NCBI RefSeq assembly: GCF_047948215.1
Contig: NC_134463.1
Location: 52,883,201-52,947,200, forward strand
Source: Lycorma delicatula
Taxonomy: Eukaryota > Arthropoda > Insecta > Hemiptera > Fulgoridae
Direction: 5' to 3'
DNA length: 64,000 nucleotides
Shown: piece after piece, positions 1 through 10,691 of the stretch
How positions within the stretch are numbered: position 1 is the stretch's first letter
How the letters are laid out: each line of letters starts with the position of its first letter
Notes under the pieces: generated by a model
Database searches by the model: none
What the model was told of the DNA's origin: nothing
The model's input: only the letters and a program-made list of their open reading frames with translations
Made by a program: the position numbers and the translations under genes

Positions 1-180
1 CTCACCCACCGTAAAACGTACCGTTGTTTCGCTAAATACGCTCAAACCTGTGCGCTAGCGTATCTGTAAATTATAAACTCATGAAGACTAAAAAGTAGAA
101 AAGAAGAGATAAATAAACAAAAATTTTTAAAAACCACTCTTATATTAAATGCACTAAAAAGGAGAAAATAAAAATTATGT

Positions 181-540
181 AAAAAAACTTTTAAAACGCC
201 ACTCTTAAATTAAACGCGCTAAAATCTAAAAAGTAATTTTTGGTCGGTATCTCAGAATGGATTTGTCAACAAGGTTTGATGTTGTTATGTAATATTATGT
301 GAACGTCATAGCTTCAAATTAAAAATTTGATGATTCGGCCAATTTGTGCACACCACTCTTTAAGATTTCATCACGCATATGAAAAAATTAGCAAAAACAT
401 CGAATTTTTAATTTGACGTTATGACTTTCACATAATTTTACATATCACCTTGTTATCAAATCTATTCTGAGATACCGTCCTAAAATTACTTTTTATCTTT
501 TAGCGCGTTTAATTTAAGAGTGGTGTTTTAAAACTTTTTA
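181..540. repeat. Foldback (MITE-like) element with long terminal inverted repeats
   Basis: The first ~150 bases and the last ~145 bases of this interval are near-perfect reverse complements. Both arms hold the stretch read outside-in as TTTTAAAACGCCACTCTTAA, then AAACGCGCTAAAA, then the segment ending AGTTTGAATTT-like near the loop. The loop is about 60 bases (about 336-395). No coding potential is seen. A weaker copy of the arm start lies just upstream (about 125-165: CCACTCTTATATTAAATGCACTAAAA), so the left arm seems partly duplicated in direct orientation. This organisation is typical of non-autonomous DNA transposons; no TSD was found. Confidence 0.75.
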
Positions 541-770
541 TTACATATTTTTTATTTTATTATATGATTGTTTTTCTTCATAAAATAGTGAACTATAACC
601 CAAAAGTAGGCACCGGAATGTACCGATCACTAGCTGAAAATCCTGATTCGTTAGTATCAACTTCGAGTGGTAAATTTCTAATTTAACTTTCGTTGTATCA
701 GTTTTCATCATTCAAAAAAAATATTTTTACACAAGAGGTAATCAATTTTGGACACCTAATAATTCCATTC

Positions 771-858
771 TGAGACGCCACCCGCCAGGGCAACCCGCCC
801 GGAGGGTCTAACTGCGGAGGCGTGCCATAAGCACGCCCTGCAGCTAGTGTATATAATA
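771..858 (-). repeat. GC-rich dispersed segment beginning with an ACTAG motif (minus orientation)
   Basis: A sharply GC-rich block in AT-rich DNA. Read on the minus strand it opens TATATACACTAGCTGCAGGG, the same opening (TATATACACTAG or AATACTAG followed by GC-rich sequence) as the blocks at 15216 and 46684. The three copies diverge quickly after the opening. I infer a dispersed transposon fragment; the class is not identified. Confidence 0.4.
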
Positions 859-1290
859 AAGTGAAAGTGTATGATTAAATTATTATTACATAATTTTAAT
901 TATTTTTATTTATTTTGTAATCTAAAATAGTCTTCACGTACTGCAAATTCCTTTATTGTTTAATACTTTTATCTTTAGAATACTAGACCCGTACACATAC
1001 ATATAGGAACCTCTAATTATTATTATTACTTCCGTAACGTTTTATAATTATTACAGTTTCTTATTTTGTATTTTTCATATTTAAGATTTAATATTTAACT
1101 GCACAAAATATTAACTTTAGTGTCATTTGAAACATATTTTATAGCTAACGGGAAATGTCAATAACCTCTTTCAATTCTGAGAATGTGGGTTGATGTTTAA
1201 TGTGATAATAAGCACTACATAAAAAAAAATATTGTTTTATTCACATTTTTTTTTTATTTGTTTTATCACCGACAGTTATTTAAGCTTTTA
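859..1290. other. AT-rich stretch, nothing recognised
   Basis: Low-complexity AT-rich DNA with homopolymer runs. No coding frame, repeat match or RNA gene was recognised. Confidence 0.5.
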
Positions 1291-1294
1291 TTTT

Positions 1295-2465
1295 TCCTGA
1301 CATCCTTGCTGCAAGAAGGAAAGTATGGTAATCAGTCAAAAAGTGCGGTAGAAGTTTTTTTTTCTCGACGTTTCATGACCCAGGGACCTTAAAAAACCAA
1401 AACAAGTGGGTGATTACCTTCTTCGTATGTACTTACGTATGTACGTGTGTAGGCGTGTATGAAACTTAATAAATTTTTTTCTGGATAAACCGATTTTCAT
1501 GAAATTTGGCACTGAGATTGATATATATAAGGTAATTTGATTGGTGAAAATCTTGGGGTCAATATCTCCATGGTATGAAGTAGATATTTTCTTTAGGGGT
1601 CAGTTTTCTCGAAATATTACTAACATAACCCGCTTTCATTTTATATTAAGCTCAAAACATGCGTGCATACTTATCTTAGCATTTTTTTTTTAAATTTACC
1701 CCAAATTCCTCTCACTAAAAATCGAAAAATCTATCCTTTTGTTTATTGCATTTTTTTTTTATCATTCAGCATTATGGTAGTGCAAGTGGCCATAAAAAAA
1801 TATTTAGGCGGCAATATTGCAGGCCGACCAAGTTTAACAATATCGAATTTTTTTGAATTTTTAAACTTTTTTCATGGATCATTATTTCTCCACTATGTAA
1901 GAAGAAATAACCAATCCCAGGAAAGTATAACAACTTTGTTGTCAGATGTTTTTTGTGTATACTAGTATCACTAAATGTATTTTTCCCCGTCTAACGCTGC
2001 TATAACTCTAGAAGAGAAAGTATTGTAATCAGTCCAATTTCGGCATATGCAGTTTGACCGGATTTGGACACCAAAGGAACTCAAAAAACCGAATGGAAAT
2101 TTTCCGGATGTTCGTATATACGCGCGCGCGCGTGTGTGTGTGTGTTCGTTTTGCACTCTAAATCATCTTATATCTCCAGAACTACAGGTCCTGTAGTTCT
2201 GGAGATATAAGTCGGTTCGACTTTAACCAAACTTGTTCAGATTACTTCTATGTATGGGGCATTGGTGCCATTAAATTTTCAACTTAAAAGGTCAAGGGGG
2301 TGAGGCTGTTGAGCGAGGTCACGCTCTCTATCTCGAAATTTCACCAATTAAGGTCTTATTAGCACATTTCTTAATTAAAAAATAATATTTGCAAAAGAGG
2401 TTTTTTAAATCGTACCCATACTCCAAAAAAATGCTCGTAACTAGTGGCTAAGTGGGTATACTGCG
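1295..2465 (+). repeat. Two diverged copies of a dispersed repeat
   Basis: Two units begin alike: GAAAGTATGGTAATCAGTC near 1320 and GAAAGTATTGTAATCAGTC near 2018. The wording resembles the start of the ACTTCCTTGTAC transposon family elsewhere in the window (AAAGAAAGTATTGTGATCGCG), so these may be remote relatives. The first unit has an ACGTAC/GTATG simple region near 1425-1460, the second a CG/TG dinucleotide run at about 2120-2145. No protein is supported: the 100-codon open frame at 1663-1965 has low-complexity, homopolymer-driven composition. Confidence 0.45.
2167..2211. repeat. Perfect 45-base palindrome (22-base arms, 1-base centre)
   Basis: Arm 2167-2188 reads CTTATATCTCCAGAACTACA then GG. 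After a single T at 2189, bases 2190-2211 are its exact reverse complement. It sits inside the second repeat unit described at 1295-2465. It would extrude as a near-loopless hairpin. The perfect arms in otherwise decayed repeat DNA suggest a recent origin. Confidence 0.95.
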
Positions 2466-3526
2466 TCAGTAATATCCCCCATGTCACTAGTGTAACACTG
2501 GAGTGTAACTAGGAGCGCTAGTGTAACACTGATGTATTTTTAAAAAAGTTGTGTGTGTAAGCCGTGCATCAGAAAAAAAACAGCGTGACGGGAATACCCT
2601 ACAACTGTGTTGTCAGCTTTTTTTTATTTTATTGATTTTATTATTCTGATTTTTTTTTAATGTTTATACCTAATAATATTAAAATTAAAATAATAATTAT
2701 AAAATACTAAATACTTAGTATTATTACTGCTTATCCAATAAAGTATTCACATAATTTAATAAATCCCTGAAATTTAAGTTATTAAATTATATTTAAAATG
2801 CAGTTCATAATTTTTTCAATAAAATTATTCCCGTTCTATTCAATAAGATAATTTCGGGTAACCCAAGTTTGATAATTCAATATAACCGTATATTTGAGCT
2901 CATTTACTAGTTGTTTTTTTTTCTTTCTTTTTTCATTTTTTTTCCTTCGTTGTACATAACGATAATGAGAACGTCTAGCTCACTAGCGGTCCGTTGCGCC
3001 ATGCACATTGCATAGGACTACATCAAGGTCGTAACGGTCCATGAATCGCAGTCCACCTGTTCAGATAACAAACCGTCCGTTTATACTAATATATAAATCG
3101 TTTCCGAGCATTTGCTTTCATTTCATTTCATTGTACTGTATTTTTTTATTTTTTTATTACCATTCTTTCTTTAGCTATACAGAACCACGCGTGTAAAATA
3201 TTTTTTTCTCTTTTCTATAACACGAAATGGATTACTAATGATAATTTTCTATCATCATCATTATTATAGTAATTTACCATTCAGTATTTTTATATATTCC
3301 GTTACACAAGAAATTCCAAAATGAAAAGCAATTATTATTATTATTATATGCAATATAATCTTTATTTTATTTAATAATCTTTTTCCGTTTTATTAAAAAA
3401 GTAATCACTTATTTTTGTAATAATTTTTTCAAGATTGTAAAATTATTATTATTATTATTTTAAATAACAAGTGAAATTTTGGTAAAATTGTAATATATTT
3501 GAAAACCAGTTTTGCATGGAGTGAGC
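2466..3526. other. AT-rich stretch with a short direct repeat
   Basis: Contains CTAGTGTAACACTG twice (2487-2500 and 2518-2531) and several (TTA)n tracts near 3340-3460. No gene or RNA is supported. Confidence 0.5.
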
Positions 3527-3596
3527 GGGAAGTCCCTTTACGCTAGTTATGAAATTGTTAGGATAGGTTAGCTTTTATGTATCTAAAACATCTGTG

Positions 3597-4519
3597 TCCA
3601 GGGGTCTGCAACTGTCTACGGAAAAATGCCGGTGTATTGCCTTTACGGGTAGAAGAGTGCTAGAACCGTTCAATATTTCCATCAACGGTCATGCTATAGA
3701 AGAAGCGAATACCATCAAGTACTTAGGAGTTATCCTCCAGAAAAACGGTAGATACACCGAGCACATAGTCAATGTATGCAACAAGGCAGAAAGGATGATA
3801 AAAAGTCTAAACATCATTATGTCATCGCAGAATGCCCCTCGGGCCTCAAAGCGCCGTTTACTGGCGACCACCGTCGTGTCTTCGCTTATGTATGCCGTTC
3901 CGGCCTGGTGGCGCTCTATCGACATCAGGCGCAACAAAGAGAGACTGGCGAGGACGCACAGGTGTGTGCTCCTAGGTGTTGTGTCCGCATACAGGACAGT
4001 GTCCTATGCCGCCCTGTGCGTGTTATCGGGTACACCTCCTATTGACCTAATCGCAAAAAAGAGGGTGGAGAGGGCACAAGGCAAGCCAGAACAAGAGGTC
4101 AGGGATGCCGTTTATAATATCTGGCAGGAAAGATGGTCGCAGGAAGCTGTGGGTCGATGGACGAGAACCCTCATCCCCAACATCAAGACATGGTTGTCGA
4201 GAAGATTTGGTGAGGTTGATCATCACCTATCGCAGTTTTTTACAGGACATGGTTCCTTCAATAACTACCTGCACAAAATAGGCAAGAGAGAAGAGCCAAT
4301 TTGCAACTACTGCAACGAGATAGATGTTGCTGAGCACACTTTTTTGAGTGCAATAGGTGGGACACACTTAGACATAGTAAGGCACTCACAGGTATAACTC
4401 CAGAGACAACAATAGACTACATGCTAAGAAGCGAGTCAAACTGGAATATTTTTGCTAGTTTTGTTAGACAAGTTGTTCTACAGAAATACTCCGATGAGAG
4501 AAGACAAGGTGTTGGCTAG
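3597..4519 (+). pseudogene. R1-clade-like reverse transcriptase ORF2, C-terminal part, frameshifted
   Basis: The frame read from 3597 gives a typical non-LTR sequence after the catalytic core: a YLGV box (NTIKYLGVILQKNGRYTEHI), the region with SSLMYAVPAWW, then a C-terminal cysteine motif CNYC...AEHTF, as in R1/TRAS/SART-type ORF2 proteins. The conserved final Cys is missing: the frame runs to a stop at 4397. A shifted frame restores sensible coding from about 4391 (GITPETTIDYMLRSESNW...) to a stop at 4517-4519, so one indel lies between about 4340 and 4391. The FADD catalytic motif and everything upstream were never copied. This is a dead fragment. Assignment to R1 rather than a related clade rests on the C-terminal zinc knuckle and remembered family pattern. 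Confidence 0.75.
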
Positions 4520-4686
4520 AATAGGACTGGGTGGACAGCCTTGCTGGTGAGGTCCAGCATGCTGTGTTGTGTTGGCACTGATGAGCCACCAAGGACTCCA
4601 CGGGTAACAGTCAGGCAACAGCACACTGAATACAGAAGGGACCCGGTACCGCGTCGCGGCGAACTGGGTCTGGCGTGGTGTATTAG

Positions 4687-4718
4687 TATTGCCCTTTTGG
4701 GTCCCCAAGGGGGCAATA
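4687..4718 (+). other. RNA stem-loop in retrotransposon 3' UTR
   Basis: TATTGCCCTTTTGG (4687-4700) pairs with CCAAGGGGGCAATA (4705-4718) over 14 pairs, two of them G-U, closing a GTCC loop. The wobble pairs suggest it matters as RNA rather than as a DNA palindrome. Its role is not known; in non-LTR elements 3' structures can be recognised by the reverse transcriptase. Confidence 0.7.
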
Positions 4719-4814
4719 TTGAAAAAGAACTCTCAAAAAGAGCTAACCGGTAGGCCGACCTGCCTTGCCGGTATATAGCCGGTAGGTAAGGAGGCCTATT
4801 TGAGTTTAAAGACA

Positions 4815-4861
4815 CTCCCCTGGGCGGCGTAATACCAACAAGTCGGTCCGGCCCAGGGGAG
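4815..4861 (+). other. Terminal stem-loop next to the poly(A) tail
   Basis: CTCCCCTGGGC (4815-4825) and GCCCAGGGGAG (4851-4861) are exact reverse complements around a 25-base loop, ending a few bases before the A-rich tail. The position fits a 3'-end recognition hairpin. Confidence 0.7.
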
Positions 4862-4926
4862 CTGAGAGAAAAAAAAACAAAAAAAAAAGAAAAAAAAAAC
4901 ATCTGTGCGAGTCCACCATGTTCAAA

Positions 4927-5935
4927 TCACAGCTGAATGCGCCTCCATGTCCGGTTGTTCATCCACAACAGTACATCAGGGGTAATAATTTCAAATTCTG
5001 CCCGAACAGCGTCTTGGAGCTGTTCGTTGTTGACGTATCTGCGTTTTCGGATTTCTTCTTTTATGAAACCCCATAAGGCATTGTCATATGTGATGAGGTC
5101 AGGGCTTCTTGCTGGTCTGGACAATGGAGCCGATAACTCTTCTGCCCACGTCCGATCCAGCGATTTGACAAAAAAATTCATTGAAGAGTCTGTGGACATT
5201 GAAACCAAAATGCGCTGGAGCACCGTCTTGGTGAAACGTAATAAGGTCAGCGATCTTTTTTATTTTCAATTCTGGAAGCAGCCACTCGTTGATCATTCTC
5301 AGATAATTGAAGATTTTCTTTTCTCTTCGCCATCGAAGAGTAAAGACCAAGGAGAAGTTCAGCTGCCAAATCATATGATTAGGTGGATGGTGTTCGATTT
5401 CCTAAAAAAAGTGTGGATTATTTTACGTCCAGAAAAACAAGAGTTTCGATAAATCATACACTCGTCCGAGAACATGACGTTATTTTTGTCGTTTGCTCTC
5501 GAAAGCGTTCAAACAATAACTGACAAGCATAAACACGTCGATCAAAGTCATTTTCACTCAACTCACTAACTGTGACTGGACGAAAACATTTAACTTTCCT
5601 TCCGCATATGGTCTCGTATTGTCGATCTTGGAATGCCTAAATCTGCAGAACGTTTGCGCGTTAATTTCAACGGTGATCGTTGGATCGTTGCCTCGACAGC
5701 AGCACACGTCTTAGCTCGACTGCTCGGCTTCTCACTGCGTGGCGCTTCAAGAACACTACTCGTTGCAAAAGTCTTTTTCTCCTACGTCAGTAATGTTTAC
5801 CGTGATGGTGACGATTTCCCTAAACGCACATACCATTATAATATTTTCCAATATTTTACCAGTGAGTGGAAGTTTGTGGGCTCACACACAAGCTAAAAAA
5901 CGCTCTTCGACAGTGAATGCACTCGTATCCGCCAT
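4927..5935 (-). pseudogene. Mariner-like (IS630/Tc1/mariner superfamily) transposase, multiply frameshifted
   Basis: Reads on the minus strand from ATG at 5935 (MADTSAFTVEERFLACV) to a stop at 4927-4929, about 336 codons. Recognisable pieces in order: N-terminal helix-turn-helix leader; a linker with GIPRSTIRDHMRKE (second HTH); the second catalytic block HQDGAPAHFGFNVHRLFNEF near 5215; and the final block RSPDLITYDNALWGFIKEE near 5085, with the acidic residues of the DD(E/D) triad. At least three frameshifts or stops break it. It is the cargo of the element at 3527-6109 and is certainly inactive. Confidence 0.8.
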
Positions 5936-6109
5936 CGTTCTACTTTCGACAACGACTAAGGTCATCCCACCACGAATGAACACACCGGTCGATCTCCACC
6001 ATGATGATCATTCCTACCTTTTCCAGCAGCACTGAGTGATATCAGTGGTGACAATTGGCAGCATTAGCGCCCGATTGAGCTGATTTATTATATTGTAAAG
6101 GGACTTCCC

Positions 6110-6520
6110 ATACGGAAGTCGTTACGGACTTCCCTAATAAGTTATGCATTCTATCTCTAGAATTAAATGTACTAAATAACCCGACTAATTGGTTATTCCT
6201 CCTTTTCTTTCTAGAGAAAATTTTGTTGATGAAGTTTTAAATTTTATCGAGTTAATTTTTATGGATGATAATTTTTAATGAAAAGTCATTAAATCTAATC
6301 AGACGATTAGTAAATGTTTTACAATTATTTATTTGATTTCATTACTTAATACTGAGTTAGTATGGCATGCTAATAAAATTATTTATATTTTAATACGAAA
6401 GAAAATTAAAAAGAGAGATAAATAGAAGATTAAAAGGAAATACATAATTCATGTATAATCATTACAACCTTAACTTATAATCTATAGTGGTCGTTTTACG
6501 CCATTTCTTCAAAATAATTA
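6110..6520. other. AT-rich stretch, nothing recognised
   Basis: AT-rich spacer between the mariner-like element and the RTE fossil; no gene or repeat was recognised beyond the duplicated TIR-like bases at 6129-6138. Confidence 0.45.
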
Positions 6521-8400
6521 CTGATTTGTTCATTCATAGTTCTACCATTAGGGTAGAACACGGCTACCATTAGGGTACTGTCACAGCGCTGCTCTCCACC
6601 TTATTCTATCCTTTGCTAAACTTTTTTTTTTAGCATATTTTTCCGTTTCCATAAATCCCATCCATTATTTGAAATCTCTTTCTTCCTCTTCCTTTCCTTC
6701 CATTCATCAAGCCGCCTATCGCATCCACTAATAAACACCTTTTTCTCATGCATTATTCTAGCCAGTTCCTTTTCCTATATTCAGTCACATGAGCATTTTC
6801 CTGTTCTCTCCTATTCTCCTTAATACTTCAATTGTTATATGATCTCGCAATTACATTTATCATTCTGCGCCACATACATATCTCAAAAGCCTCAACTCGT
6901 TTTCTGTCTGCCTTTCTCATCGTCCACATTTCAGCTCCATAGAGCATTACAGTCCAAATAAAACATTTCATTAATCTCTTCCTTAACGTTAAGTTTAACT
7001 TTCCATGTAGCAGTCTTCCCTTCTTATAAAATTCCTGCTTAGTTCTTAACATTCCTATTTTAATTTCTATTGTGAACCTCAGGTCATCAGTTTTAAAGCT
7101 TCATAAGTACTGAAATTACTTCATCTGCTGTAAAACTTAATTTCCTGTCTTAATTTCAATCCTCTCCTCTTTTCCACCTCATACCATACATTTTGCCTTA
7201 TTTTTGTTGATCTTCATACCCTGAGCTTCATTTAAGTCGTCAAGCGTTTTATTTCATTTACTTGGGCTGTCCGCCAATACCGCCATGTCATCAGCACGAC
7301 GTATACATTCTATTCTTCTTCCCCCGATCTTTATTCCTCTTTTCCCATTCAGACAGGATTTAATTATTTTCTCCAGATATATACTAAATAATGTTGGTGA
7401 CATGCAGCATCCCTGTCTCAGTCCCCTTCTAATCCTCCCTATTCTTCCTGTTATTTCATCTCCTATCCTCACTTTTATTCACTGGTTGTAGTACAGTTCT
7501 TTTATTATACGTCTTTCTTTCCAGTCAACTCCCTTCTTTTCCAAGATTAGCAGTAATTAATCTCATCTCCTTTTTTTCTAAACACCCCCAAGGCAACCGG
7601 TCCTCGCCGTTAAGCATAAACACCTCAGGGTGTCGTGGCAGCATTCTCTCCCCTCCCTATCTTGCTCCTTTTATTCGGGCTTACCCGCCGGGGTCTCCCG
7701 AGCCTCATCGGTACATACCGACTCCCTCTTCTGGGTGGCCGATGTGCTCCTTCACTGGGGGACTACCCTCCCTGTCGCTACTCTACCACGCGCCAGAGAT
7801 TCATTGCACATGCCCGTTGCGTTTCGCGACCCTCTCACACCACTAGGGTCCCCCATGCCATCATCGAGGAGCCCCCCTTTCCCAGTCTTGTATGTGGGTG
7901 AGCCAAGACACTATCAGCATAGGAGCATAGGGGCTACTTCCCTTGCCCTACTCGTCGCCACGATTCGACCCGAGGTGCCCGTATTTTTTGCACCCGTTTT
8001 TTTTTTTCCATCTAACTCTGTCAAACGCCTTTTGCAGGTCGACAAATGCAACATACATACTCCGCCTCCTTAATATGTAACTCCCACCTCTTACACTTAG
8101 TAACCCTATAGCGACCCTTGTTCCAACACCTCTTCTAAAACCACACTGTTCTTCCACAATACTGCCATCCAATTGATCGTATATCCTCTCATATAGAACC
8201 CTTAATGGCACGTTAGCTGCATGTGATATTAGGCTAATCGTTCTATGTTATTCACACTTCTTTGTGTTTCTTTTATTTTCTATTGGTACCATTATAATAT
8301 CCCGGAAGTCCTCTGGATACTTTTCTTTTTCAAATATTCCTTTAGATACAAGTTTCTCTTATTTAAATTACTTAGGTAATCGGCTTTATGGACAATTTTT
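6521..8400 (-). pseudogene. RTE-like non-LTR reverse transcriptase fossil (minus strand), interrupted
   Basis: On the minus strand, from high to low coordinates, the usual order of a LINE reverse transcriptase survives: EEQCGFRRGVGTRVAI, then motif A as AFVDLQKAFDRV (about 8060-8020); after an inserted block, motif B as RQGCCMSPTLFSIYLE (about 7425-7375); motif C as RADDMAVLA, where the usual Phe before ADD is Arg (about 7300-7270); then the C-terminal LMKCFIWTVMLYGAEMWT, RVEAFEICMWRRM and KRNWLE regions down to about 6560. Many stops and frameshifts. It is related to, but far older and more diverged than, the RTE copies at 10879, 21772 and 53702. Confidence 0.7.
7568..7990 (-). repeat. GC-rich insertion inside the RTE fossil
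   Basis: About 420 bases of GC-rich DNA separate motif A from motif B of the surrounding fossil, with T-rich runs at both junctions (about 7561-7567 and 7984-8008). On the minus strand it would end GGTTGCCTTGGGGGTGTTTA followed by a run of As, which looks like the 3' end of a truncated retrotransposon. Open frames exist on both strands but none resembles a known protein. They reflect GC-rich composition. Confidence 0.5.
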
Positions 8401-9960
8401 TTTATAGGCTATTTATATTATAAAAGTGTTTTTTTTTTTTTTTTTTTTTTAAATAAAACTGACTTAAGAAGGTGAAAGAACATTACACCTGAAGTATGAA
8501 GAGGGTCCAAGCCTGCTCAAATACAAAGAAAATGAACCGAACACTTGGTCAGAAGATAGAAAAGCCCAAATTCAAGAGGATGAAAAAGTACTGGGAAGAG
8601 AAGAAAAAGAGGGTGAAAAAGAATAGCGCGGTTCATATACCAGACTGTAACGATTAAAGAGAATAAATAAATAATAAATACAGTAAAAATTAAAAAGTTA
8701 TTTTTTTAAATTTAAATAACAAATACCTCTTTTGAAGTCGTTCCAAATTGAGAATTAGTAAGTTTTTGATTGATTTTTATTTTTAACTTCATGCCAATTT
8801 CTGAAAGTAAACATTTTGTAAATTAAAAAAGTTATTTTTCTCACTTTTAATTCAGTTTTTTCGTTTTTATTTATTTATTTTTTAAAGTATTTTTTATCTT
8901 TAATTTACTGATACGATAAATTTATTTAAATCATCTAAAAACACTACGTTTTGTATAATTAAGCAAATTACAAAAAAAAAAAAAATATTAATTTTATAAT
9001 ATTAAGAAGTAGAACTAACTTCCGTTTATTTATCATATTTTTTTCACTTTTTAATAATCATCAGATTCAAGTAAAAGTTTGATAATTATAAGTTTTTAAT
9101 AAATTAAGCAAAAAAAAAAGAAGGAAATTCATCTTTTACAAAATATATATATATTAAAACATTAAATGTTTATCTCATTTATTAACGGTAACTTTTTTTT
9201 AATTCTGATTTCTCTTAAATCGAAATTATTAGATATTCGTTAAGTTACTTGCTTGCTAATTATGGCAATGTGTATAAATATAAGGTAGCATTAAGAGAAG
9301 ATATAAAAATAATCACAAAAATAAACGCTACTGTTATATTAACAATTATTTTATATTTAGCAAGGAATTTTTATTATACACGTACTACCAACAACTATTA
9401 ATGCCCTGAAGAATTCACTTTAACATGTTAGAACAGAAACAATAATTATGATTGAGATCCTGTTTCTTTTAGTATTTATTAAGCTAGAAAAACATGTTGC
9501 TGTTTCGATTACCTACATGGTTTTGCATGGTTTTGTATATGTACCTACATGGTTTTGCATAATTTTATGTTATAGTTTCAATTTTACAAAAAAAAAAATT
9601 GGTTTCAACGATTTATATTCATTTATAACTTAGTTGCATTACTAAGAGAAAAACGAATAATTTATTAAATCATTTACCAATATCGGGTAAGCATAACTCA
9701 AATACATCTTGGCGTTCCAGAAAATTATTAGTATGATGAAATTAAAATTTGTTTTATTTATAACTGATTTAGAAAAGCCCATATACTACTACTTTTATTA
9801 TTCTCATATTTTTATAATGGACAATTATGATGTTAATACAGAGCTTTCAGAAAGTTTCTGTACATTAGAATTATGGAAGTATAATGATGAAACTTCCTTA
9901 ATTATTACTTTGTATTTTTATTTCATTATTTTATAAAAACAGATATTACAATAACTGCAA
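8401..9960. other. AT-rich stretch with minor repeats
   Basis: A long T run (8428-8450) is followed by about 160 bases with a Lys-rich, coding-like plus-strand reading (about 8500-8630) that I could not assign. At 9511-9560 the phrase CCTACATGGTTTTGCAT occurs twice with a partial third copy. No supported gene. Confidence 0.4.
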
Positions 9961-10386
9961 TAGTTTATAAAAGGTGTTGAAAATGACCTCCTTTAATGAC
10001 TACTACATACGTTTCAATTTGTTTCACAAGCACTTTAACCAGCTGATGTGCTGGAATATCTTATGGCATTATTGCCGTTTTTTGATCGACAATCATCCGT
10101 GGTCTCTTGTGATAAACTGCTTGTTTCGCTGCCCCTCATAGAAATTAATCTTGGGGAGTCAGATCGGGCGATCGTGTAGGTTAAAATTCCCTCGAAATAT
10201 TCGCTTGCCAAAGAGATTTCTTAAAAAAGTCATTGACCAGTTAGCTGCCTCCTCTGTGGCGCCATCTTGTTGGAACCAACCGTGATTGATCTCCACTTCT
10301 GTTTACTGACTATTAAAGTTTGTTTAAAACACAATAACAATTACTATTAATTATATATTTTTTAAATATTGGACCCTTTTTTTCTT

Positions 10387-10547
10387 TTTTTTTTTTTGTT
10401 TAACCTTCGGGACCACCGTTGGGTACTGTTTTAGAATATGAGATGATTGAGTTGTAGCGTGTGTAAATATGCCATGCCTGACCGGGATTCAAACCCGGGA
10501 CCACCGGAGGAAAGGCCAAGAGCTACCACTCGTGTCACGAAGTCCGG
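10387..10547 (-). mobile_element. tRNA-derived SINE, family 1, tail type A (minus strand)
   Basis: Reverse-complement reading gives an A-box region with TGGTAGCTCTTGGCC, a B box CGGGTTTGAATCCCGGTC, then a tail through GCATGGCATATTTACACACG to CCCGAAGGTTAAAC and A-rich sequence. Flanks AAATATTGGACCC (10374-10386) and AAATATTGGATCC (10549-10561) are a 13-bp TSD with one mismatch. It interrupts the transposase fossil between its DPIF and WFQQDGAT blocks. Confidence 0.8.
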
Positions 10548-10663
10548 AAAATATTGGATCCACAATGCGCTTTCTACTCACATCGACTGAGACTCCAATT
10601 TTTGCTTCGTGTAAAGACTGTTCGTGTAATTTATGGACGATAGTTTTGACCACAGTCAACAAG

Positions 10664-10691
10664 AAAATACACGACCGTGGTCGTGTATTTT
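10664..10691. repeat. Perfect inverted repeat inside the transposase fossil
   Basis: AAAATACACGACC (10664-10676), spacer GT, GGTCGTGTATTTT (10679-10691). On the coding (minus) strand the first copy encodes the expected SQNTR residues and the second is its inverted copy, replacing family-typical residues. See findings. Confidence 0.9.

Larger units (their letters stand above)
3597..4907 (+). mobile_element. 5'-truncated R1-clade-like non-LTR retrotransposon with perfect TSD
   Basis: The body starts at 3597 in the reverse-transcriptase C-terminal region, runs through a stop at 4519, then has about 340 bases of GC-rich 3' untranslated region and an A-rich tail (about 4869-4899). AAAACATCTGTG at 3585-3596 recurs at 4896-4907, a 12-bp TSD whose first As merge with the tail. 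That is the signature of target-primed reverse transcription with 5' truncation. The target was the mariner-like element at 3527-6109, so this insertion is younger. The 3' region holds two strong stem-loops (4687-4718 and 4815-4861). Confidence 0.85.
3527..6109 (-). mobile_element. Mariner-like DNA transposon with 15-bp TIRs, split by a nested retrotransposon
   Basis: GGGAAGTCCCTTTAC at 3527-3541 is repeated as its exact reverse complement GTAAAGGGACTTCCC at 6095-6109. Between them lies a minus-strand IS630/Tc1/mariner-type transposase fossil (4927-5935). Bases 3597-4907 are a later retrotransposon insertion plus one TSD copy. Removing them leaves about 1.27 kb, a normal mariner size. Beyond 6109 a second partial TIR-like block (GGACTTCCCT, about 6129-6138) suggests a local duplication of the end. 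No clear flanking TA duplication was found. Confidence 0.75.

Noticed and set aside
1663..1965. 100-codon open frame
   Set aside because: Composition is set by T runs; no motif, no Kozak or splice context, and it lies in a diverged dispersed repeat.
4516..4902. 128-codon minus-strand frame and overlapping plus-strand frames
   Set aside because: They cover the 3' UTR and A-rich tail of the R1-like element; the first residues are translated poly(T).
7630..8073. 147-codon plus-strand frame with mixed hydrophobic sequence
   Set aside because: Lies across a GC-rich insertion and antisense to the RTE fossil; no known motif.
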